This document shows, one piece after another, positions 4,171 through 8,762 of a stretch of 8,762 bases of DNA (within the stretch, counting starts at the first letter, position 1; each line of letters opens with the position of its first letter). Both the position numbers and the translations under genes were made by a program. The DNA is from Bacteroidales bacterium (GTDB lineage: Bacteria > Bacteroidota > Bacteroidia > Bacteroidales > Bacteroidaceae), in assembly GCA_004555425.1 (NCBI GenBank), contig SFID01000118.1, positions 1-8,762 of the forward strand. The letters are read 5' to 3'. The notes below the pieces were generated by a model. It was not told where the DNA came from. It was given only the letters and a program-made list of their open reading frames with translations, and made no database searches.

Positions 4171-5829
4171 ATGACTATGCAGAAAAGTCCACTTCAGATT
4201 GCGCGGCAGAGTTACCAGCCTAAGATGCCGGTAGCGTTGCGCGGCGCCGTACGCCTTGTAGAAGGCGAGAAAACACAGTCCGTAGCCGACCAGACGGAGA
4301 TTCAGTCACTCTTCCCGAACACCTACGGTCTGCCCGTTATTACCATGGAGCCCGCAGAGGGCACCAACAGCAGTGAGCCGTTCAACGTGGGTGTGATTCT
4401 CTCCGGCGGTCAAGCCCCCGGAGGACACAATGTTATCTGCGGCTTGTACGACGGGCTGAAAGCCCTCAACCCGCAGAACCAACTCTATGGTTTCTTGGGC
4501 GGTCCGAGCGGCTTGATTGAAGGTAAGTACACCCTGCTGACCGACGAGGTGATTGACGACTACCGCAACACCGGCGGCTTCGATATTATCGGCTCCGGTC
4601 GTACCAAACTGGAAGAGACCTGGCAGTTCGACAACGGTATCGAGGTTTGCAACAAACTGGGTATCAAAGCCATTGTGATTATTGGCGGCGACGACTCGAA
4701 CACCAACGCCTGCGTGCTGGCAGAGTATTACCTGCAAAAGAAATGCGGTATTCAGGTGATTGGCTGCCCGAAGACCATCGACGGCGACCTAAAGAACAAC
4801 ATGATTGAGACCTCGTTCGGCTTCGACACCGCTTGCAAAGTGTACAGCGAGTTGATTGGTAACATCCAACGCGACGCTAACTCCGCAAAGAAATACTGGC
4901 ACTTCATCCGCCTGATGGGTCGCTCGGCTTCGCATATCGCCCTTGAGTGCGCATTGCAGAGCCAGCCGAATATCTGCCTGATTTCGGAGGAGGTAGAGGC
5001 AAAGGATATGACGCTGAACGATATTGTGGAGCAGATAGTGGAGGTGATTGTTGACCGTGCGAACGCCGGACTGAACTTCGGTACCGTGCTCATCCCCGAG
5101 GGGCTTATTGAGTTCATCCCCGCTATGCGCGTGCTGATACAAGAGTTGAACGACATGCTGGCGCAGAACGAGGAGTTTGCCGGTTTGGAGGGCGACGACG
5201 CGAAACGCGAGTACGTGAAGTCGATGCTGACTCCCGCGTCCTGCGAGTTGTTCCGTTCGCTGCCGAAGGGGATTGCAAAGCAATTGACGCTCGACCGCGA
5301 CCCGCACGGAAATGTGATGGTGAGCCAGATTGAGACCGAGAAGTTGCTTATCGAGATGGTTAGCAAGCGTTTGGCACAACTGAAAGCCAACGGCGTGTAC
5401 AAAGGCAAGTTCTCCGCGCTCAACCACTTCTTCGGCTACGAAGGTCGTTGCGCTATCCCCTCGAACTTCGACGCAGACTACTGCTACTCGCTCGGTATGA
5501 CGGCTACCCACCTTATCGCAGCTGGCAAGACGGGCTATATGGCGCTGGTGCGCAACCTGACCAAGCCCGCTTCGGAGTGGGTGGCAGGCGGTGTGCCCAT
5601 CACGATGATGATGAACATGGAGAAGCGCAACGGCAAGATGAAACCCGTTATCCAAAAGGCGCTTGTTGACCTGAATGGTGCGCCGTTCCTCTACCTGAAG
5701 TCGCACCGCGCCGAGTGGGCAGACGCTAACACCAGCTATATCTACCCCGGACCTATCCAATACTACGGACCGTCGGAGGTATGCGACCTGCCGACCCACA
5801 CCCTGCGCTTGGAGCAGGAAGGGGAATAA
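4171..5829 (+). CDS. pfp: Diphosphate-dependent phosphofructokinase (PPi-PFK), long type
   Basis: Interconverts fructose 6-phosphate plus PPi and fructose 1,6-bisphosphate plus phosphate (EC 2.7.1.90) in the cytoplasm, a reversible glycolytic step. At 552 residues it matches the long PPi-PFK subfamily. Visible motifs: the phosphate-donor loop GVILSGGQAPGGHN (74-87); GGDDS (172-176), whose second Asp replaces the Gly of ATP enzymes and marks PPi use; PKTIDGDL (200-207), with the PPi-associated Lys201 and catalytic Asp204; and MGRSASHIALECA from 249, the substrate-binding signature. The helical insert at ~300-420 is typical of long forms. The ATG at 4171 (MTMQKSPLQIARQSYQPKMP) fits the family start. 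No Bacteroidetes promoter is apparent in the 33-base gap, so it may depend on the higBA promoter, or on a weak one inside those genes. Confidence 0.95.
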   Translation: MTMQKSPLQIARQSYQPKMPVALRGAVRLVEGEKTQSVADQTEIQSLFPNTYGLPVITMEPAEGTNSSEPFNVGVILSGGQAPGGHNVICGLYDGLKALNPQNQLYGFLGGPSGLIEGKYTLLTDEVIDDYRNTGGFDIIGSGRTKLEETWQFDNGIEVCNKLGIKAIVIIGGDDSNTNACVLAEYYLQKKCGIQVIGCPKTIDGDLKNNMIETSFGFDTACKVYSELIGNIQRDANSAKKYWHFIRLMGRSASHIALECALQSQPNICLISEEVEAKDMTLNDIVEQIVEVIVDRANAGLNFGTVLIPEGLIEFIPAMRVLIQELNDMLAQNEEFAGLEGDDAKREYVKSMLTPASCELFRSLPKGIAKQLTLDRDPHGNVMVSQIETEKLLIEMVSKRLAQLKANGVYKGKFSALNHFFGYEGRCAIPSNFDADYCYSLGMTATHLIAAGKTGYMALVRNLTKPASEWVAGGVPITMMMNMEKRNGKMKPVIQKALVDLNGAPFLYLKSHRAEWADANTSYIYPGPIQYYGPSEVCDLPTHTLRLEQEGE

Positions 5830-5835
5830 GAGGAG

Positions 5836-5952
5836 GATAAAAGATAAAGGACAAAGGATGAAAGACGAATTAGCCTCGAAGAGTCGGAGGTAATCGGTCT
5901 TTCATCCTTTATCTTTTACCCATCATCCTATAATCGGTCTTTTATCATTTTA
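5836..5952. repeat. Inverted heptamer array downstream of pfp, possible terminator
   Basis: The left part is five 7-bp units: GATAAAA, GATAAAG, GACAAAG, GATGAAA, GACGAAT (5836-5870). The right arm at 5897-5917 is the reverse complement of 5839-5866 over 21 bp, interrupted only by one extra 7-bp unit (ACAAAGG, 5851-5857) on the left. The 30-base loop separates them. The right arm is T-rich, so the stem could terminate pfp transcripts. TAATCGGTCTTT also occurs at 5891 and again at 5931, a 40-bp direct repeat that partly duplicates the right arm. A loose TATAATTTTTG at 5984-5994 may be the promoter of the next gene. Confidence 0.6.
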
Positions 5953-6067
5953 TATACGATTGTTATGATTTTCCGTAATTTGGTATAATTTTTGCTTTTT
6001 CGTACTGCGTTATACAACTACACTAACCCACAGAAAAGCCCTACTAAGGTTGCGGGCGTATTCGGCT

Positions 6068-6811
6068 ATGGACATGCAAACAAAACACGACTTTCTCATC
6101 CTTCTGTCGGCACTCTTGCTCTGCCCCGTCTTTCTTCGCGCGCAGTACAGCGACAAGGATCTCTACAATGCCTATCTGCGTCGCGACATGGACCACTGGA
6201 AGCAGTACTTGGACGCGAACGCATGGCAAGACCTCTCGCTGAGCGAGAAGAAGCGCTACCTGAATTACGAGTACGGCTATATCGCTCCTGCTATCGACAC
6301 CAAGAAACCGTGGGCAGAGGAGTACTTGAAAGCGTTCGAGCGCCATGTGGAGGAGATGTACAAATGCAAGCATATCTCTGAAGCACATTATAATATGTAT
6401 ATGTCGTCTGTCTGCGCCTATGACTTCATGCTCAACCGCGGGCACCTGTTCTCATCGGGTGTGAAATCGTTTAAGCACGTGAAGAAAGCAACCGAGTTGG
6501 CCCCCGACGACCCCTTTGTGCTGACGCTGATGGCGAATGTGGAGTTCTACGCACCTTCTGCCTTCGGGGGCGATAAGGAGCATGCGCTGAAACTATTCCA
6601 AAAAGCCCGCAACATCTTCGAGACGACGACCACCTACGAGCACCTGTGGAACTATGCTTCCATGCGGCTCTGTATCGCCCAATGCTACGAGAAGACGGGT
6701 GAGGTGGAGAAAGCCATCCACACCTGCCAAGAGATATTGGAGAGTATTCCCGACTTCTCCTACATCCGCGACGAATACCTCCCAAGACTACAACAACTGG
6801 CGAGACAGTGA
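6068..6811 (+). CDS. Exported tetratricopeptide-repeat protein
   Basis: A 247-residue protein starting at the ATG at 6068 (MDMQTKHDF); an ATG two codons later is equally possible, and a TTG at 6050 is less likely. Residues 1-25 are a signal peptide with core FLILLSALLLCPVFL and likely cleavage after LRA25 before Gln26; Cys19 lacks a good lipobox. Residues ~26-120 are helical, rich in Tyr, Trp and charged residues. From ~140 there are TPR-like helix pairs: FVLTLMANVEFY, an AFGGDKEHALKLFQKA segment (F-G-G-D before the second helix is common in such proteins), then RLCIAQCYEKTGEVEKAI. TPRs act as protein-binding scaffolds, here probably in the periplasm. The stop overlaps the hydrolase start by one base (TGATG), so the two are translationally coupled. 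The partner and role are unknown. Confidence 0.8.
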   Translation: MDMQTKHDFLILLSALLLCPVFLRAQYSDKDLYNAYLRRDMDHWKQYLDANAWQDLSLSEKKRYLNYEYGYIAPAIDTKKPWAEEYLKAFERHVEEMYKCKHISEAHYNMYMSSVCAYDFMLNRGHLFSSGVKSFKHVKKATELAPDDPFVLTLMANVEFYAPSAFGGDKEHALKLFQKARNIFETTTTYEHLWNYASMRLCIAQCYEKTGEVEKAIHTCQEILESIPDFSYIRDEYLPRLQQLARQ

Positions 6812-7917
6812 TGAAGAACCAAGACAGATTACTTTCAGGGAGGTGCGGTCGGAAGTATTATCCCGACAAGTCGGGAGCCGCACCACTGGATACCCGACAA
6901 AGCCGTTTGTTCTTGGCTCTTGGTTCCTGGTTCATGGTTCTTTGCTTTTGGCTTCCTTCTCTGCCCGCCTCTGCGCAGACGGGCTACGAGCACCGCGACG
7001 GGTACACGGCACAGATTGTGCGGGTACCCGTTTCGCATGCGGACAGCGCTACCGGCTACCTGCTCATCCCTGAAAGCGCCGTGCAAGCCCCCGCCGTGCT
7101 GGTGCTGCACGACCATGGTGCCCATTTCACCATCGGCAAGGAGAAGATGGTATGCCCTATCCGCCCTGCGGAAGCCGACTCTGCCGTTCACGCGGCGACA
7201 CAGCAGGACGCTCGCCGCTGGGTGAATAAGTACTACGATGATATGTTCGTGGGCGACTCGTTGGCGAAAGCAGGCTATGTGGTCTTGGCGATAGACGCGG
7301 TCTATTGGGGCGAACGCCAACAAACACCAACCCGTTCGGACAGCACAGCGGTCAATCCAAAAACTTATCAACCAACTTATTACCTGCGCCACCTCCGTCA
7401 ATACGGCGAGGCGTGGTTCGAGACCATCCTGCGCGATGACAAGGCTTGCGTGGATTACCTCCGTGCCCTGCCCTGCGTGGACTCCGCGCGTATCGCCGCC
7501 TTCGGTTTCTCGATGGGTGCTTTCCGCGCATGGCAACTGGCGGCGTGCGACACCCGCGTCAAGGTCTGCGTCGCCGCCAACTGGATGACTACTCGTGCGG
7601 ACCATTTAGGCACCGCCTTAGTGCCCTACGAGAGTAATCCCTCCGCCTACTCCATGTACCGACCTGACTGCTCCGAAGACTACCCCGAGACCGCCGCGCA
7701 CATCGCTCCGCGCTCGTTCCTGCTGCTCTATGGCGAGCAGGACCCTCTGTTTACACCCGATAGCGTCCAATCCGCTATCCGCACCATTATCGCACAGTAC
7801 ACCGACTCACTGCCGAACGCACAAGGACTCTTCCAAGCGCAGTCTATGCCCTACAAGCACTTTTTCAGCCGGAAACATTGGCGTGAACTCCGCCGTTTCC
7901 TGCAAGAGCACTTGTAA
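6811..7917 (+). CDS. Exported alpha/beta hydrolase (dienelactone-hydrolase / acetyl-esterase-like)
   Basis: A 368-residue serine hydrolase. The fold is clear: VLVLHDHG (oxyanion-side HDHG at 100-103), GYVVLAIDAVYWGER, the nucleophile elbow GFSMG with Ser234, acid Asp311 (YGEQDPLF) and His350 (PYKHFF), giving a complete triad. It resembles the dienelactone hydrolase and Abhydrolase_7 (acetyl-xylan-esterase-like) families, which cleave esters; the substrate cannot be read. Export is indicated by a hydrophobic stretch (33-49) and an ASA55-Gln56 cleavage site. The ~32-residue stretch before the hydrophobic core is unusually long; part of it is encoded by a palindrome and the core by heptamer repeats. 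The start at 6811 overlaps the stop of the TPR gene; a GTG at 6808 is less likely. Probably a two-gene operon acting in the periplasm. Confidence 0.87.
   Translation: MKNQDRLLSGRCGRKYYPDKSGAAPLDTRQSRLFLALGSWFMVLCFWLPSLPASAQTGYEHRDGYTAQIVRVPVSHADSATGYLLIPESAVQAPAVLVLHDHGAHFTIGKEKMVCPIRPAEADSAVHAATQQDARRWVNKYYDDMFVGDSLAKAGYVVLAIDAVYWGERQQTPTRSDSTAVNPKTYQPTYYLRHLRQYGEAWFETILRDDKACVDYLRALPCVDSARIAAFGFSMGAFRAWQLAACDTRVKVCVAANWMTTRADHLGTALVPYESNPSAYSMYRPDCSEDYPETAAHIAPRSFLLLYGEQDPLFTPDSVQSAIRTIIAQYTDSLPNAQGLFQAQSMPYKHFFSRKHWRELRRFLQEHL
6842..6884. repeat. Nested palindrome within the hydrolase N-terminus
   Basis: Outer arms GGTGCGG (6842-6848) and CCGCACC (6878-6884). Inner hairpin TCCCGAC (6861-6867), AA, GTCGGGA (6870-6876), perfect over 7 bp. 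Its REP-like symmetry is unusual for coding sequence. It encodes residues ~11-25, before the hydrophobic core of the signal peptide. Confidence 0.7.
6910..6951 (+). repeat. Heptamer tract encoding the signal-peptide core
   Basis: Six 7-bp units: TTCTTGG, CTCTTGG, TTCCTGG, TTCATGG, TTCTTTG, CTTTTGG. The peptide repeats every seven residues: FLALGSW (34-40) then FMVLCFW (41-47). An inverted match AAGAACCAAGA lies at 6814-6824, so the palindrome at 6842-6884 is flanked by inverted heptamer units. Confidence 0.7.
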
Positions 7918-7920
7918 GAA

Positions 7921-7992
7921 CTGCCCGATTTTCGCAGCAATTCCCCACAGGCCATCCCTCCGCAGCCATAGCCCCGTATCCAAATCGGGCAG
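7921..7992 (+). repeat. 11-bp inverted repeat after the hydrolase gene
   Basis: CTGCCCGATTT (7921-7931) and AAATCGGGCAG (7982-7992) are perfect reverse complements around a 50-base loop. A run of A follows on the plus strand, so it is not a classic terminator in that direction. It begins four bases after the hydrolase stop and would form a structured 3' end of the mRNA; it could also be a small dispersed repeat. Confidence 0.6.
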
Positions 7993-8008
7993 AAAAAGAT
8001 TCTATAAG

Positions 8009-8046
8009 AAAAGTTGCAAAAAACTTTGTTATGCAACTTTTTTTTT
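8009..8046 (+). terminator. Hairpin with T-run overlapping the dnaE promoter
   Basis: AAAAGTTGCA (8009-8018), 13-base loop, TGCAACTTTT (8032-8041), then more T to 8046. A perfect 10-bp stem ending in a T-run is terminator-like for the hydrolase operon, though the stem is A/T-rich. The loop contains the dnaE -33 box, so it might equally be an operator. Confidence 0.45.
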
Positions 8047-8055
8047 GTACCTTTG
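8025..8055 (+). promoter_or_regulatory. Bacteroidetes promoter for dnaE
   Basis: TTTG at 8025-8028, a 19-base spacer, then TACCTTTG at 8048-8055 followed by CAG. It lies 41 bases upstream of the dnaE ATG. Confidence 0.75.
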
Positions 8056-8096
8056 CAGACGATTTCCCTAATTAAGAATTAATAGGACGATATATT

Positions 8097-8762
8097 ATGA
8101 ACTTTACGCATTTGCATGTACACTCGCACTATTCGATGCTGGACGGGATGTCGAAAGTGCCGGATATAGTAGAGAAATGCCTTCGCTGCGGGATGAACGC
8201 CGTGGCGCTGACCGACCACGGGAATATGTACGGCATCAAGGAGTTGCTGGACTATTGCAAGAAAGTGAACGGCAGGCTGAAAGAGGCGGCAGGCGACGGC
8301 GCGTTCGTGCCCTTTAAGCCGATAGCGGGCTGCGAGTGCTACTGCGCGCGGCGCGGACGCCACTCCATGACCGACGAGAAAGCCCTCAACGGCGAGGGGC
8401 GGGAGTATATCATCGACCGCTCCGGCTGGCACCTTATCTTGCTGGCGAAGAACAAAGTGGGCTACCACAACCTCTGCCATATCGTGAGCGAGAGTTTCAT
8501 GGACGATGCCTATAACTACACCGCGCGTATCGACCGCGAGTTGTTAGAGAAATACCACGAGGGGCTGATATGCTCGTCGGCATGCTTGGGCGGGGAGTTG
8601 CCGCAGAAAATCATGGCGGGCGACATGGCAGGCGCAGAGGAGACCATCGAGTGGTTCAAAGGCGTGTTCGGCGAGGACTATTACATTGAGATTCAGCGCC
8701 ATCAGACCGACAAGCCAAGAGCCGACCAAATGGTGTACCAGCGGCAGAAAGAGGTGAACCCC
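8097..8762 (+). CDS. dnaE: DNA polymerase III alpha subunit, N-terminal part (partial at 3' end)
   Basis: The replicative DNA polymerase subunit; 222 codons are seen and the frame is open at the window edge. This is the PHP domain. It starts MNFTHLHVHSHYSMLDGMSK, with His7 and His9 of the H-x-H metal motif, then ALTDHGNMYG (Asp40, His41), GCECY (Glu80), HLILLAKNKVGYHNLC and the SACLGGELPQKI segment, all in the order found in bacterial DnaE. Unlike the E. coli protein, the visible PHP metal-binding positions look intact, so a metal-binding PHP domain is possible; the remaining ligands lie outside the window. The ATG at 8097 is supported by the promoter at 8025-8055 and by the family start. No damage is seen. 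Confidence 0.95.
   Translation, partial: MNFTHLHVHSHYSMLDGMSKVPDIVEKCLRCGMNAVALTDHGNMYGIKELLDYCKKVNGRLKEAAGDGAFVPFKPIAGCECYCARRGRHSMTDEKALNGEGREYIIDRSGWHLILLAKNKVGYHNLCHIVSESFMDDAYNYTARIDRELLEKYHEGLICSSACLGGELPQKIMAGDMAGAEETIEWFKGVFGEDYYIEIQRHQTDKPRADQMVYQRQKEVNP

Noticed and set aside
4135..4171. Read-through of the higA TGA into pfp (same frame)
   Set aside because: The frame match has a one-in-three chance, pfp has a normal family start at 4171, and no recoding signal is visible.
4789..5799. Long minus-strand open frame opposite pfp
   Set aside because: Shadow of pfp; no domain and no promoter on that strand.
6835..7605. Minus-strand open frame opposite the hydrolase
   Set aside because: The hydrolase has a complete catalytic triad in the other strand; this frame is explained by codon bias.

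Overview
The window looks like chromosome (or a metagenome-assembled contig) of a member of the order Bacteroidales. This rests on the promoters: five start regions carry the Bacteroidetes sigma-ABfr -7 box TAnnTTTG (TACCTTTG or TAATTTTG). Four of these have a TTTG or TTG -33 element 19-20 bases upstream. Supporting evidence is a Bacteroidetes/plant-type IspG with an extra domain, a long PPi-dependent phosphofructokinase, a DUF3127 protein, and start codons mostly without Shine-Dalgarno sequences. No rRNA, tRNA, CRISPR array, transposase or integrase is visible.

Layout. (1) 1-827, minus strand: an accessory-looking operon. It holds a DUF3127 (OB-fold, SSB-like) protein, an unknown 119-residue protein and the first codons of a third gene. 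(2) 829-1453: a 625-base divergent intergenic region. It is dense in structure: two tandem operator-like dyads, nine copies of a 9-base iteron-like unit in three clusters (one inverted), an all-A/T perfect palindrome, a strong bidirectional terminator hairpin, and several C-rich palindromic repeats. (3) 1454-1843, plus: an unrecognised 129-residue protein. (4) 2092-3531: ispG, MEP isoprenoid pathway. (5) 3644-4137: a higBA-type toxin-antitoxin pair whose antitoxin has no helix-turn-helix domain. (6) 4171-5829: pfp, glycolysis. (7) 6068-7917: an overlapping pair encoding an exported TPR protein and an exported alpha/beta hydrolase. (8) 8097-8762: the 5' part of dnaE, running off the window.

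The housekeeping genes (ispG, pfp, dnaE) are unrelated in function. The common theme is repetitive DNA. Two repeat types recur: C-rich palindromes, and degenerate tandem 7-base repeats. They lie not only between genes but inside at least three coding sequences. These are the C-terminus of the DUF3127 protein, a loop of IspG, and the signal peptide of the alpha/beta hydrolase. In each case the reading frame stays open. The least explained region is 829-1453 with the operon beside it, which resembles a control or origin region of an integrated element. No replication or integration gene is visible, so that reading is only inference. All family assignments come from reading motifs, not from database searches.
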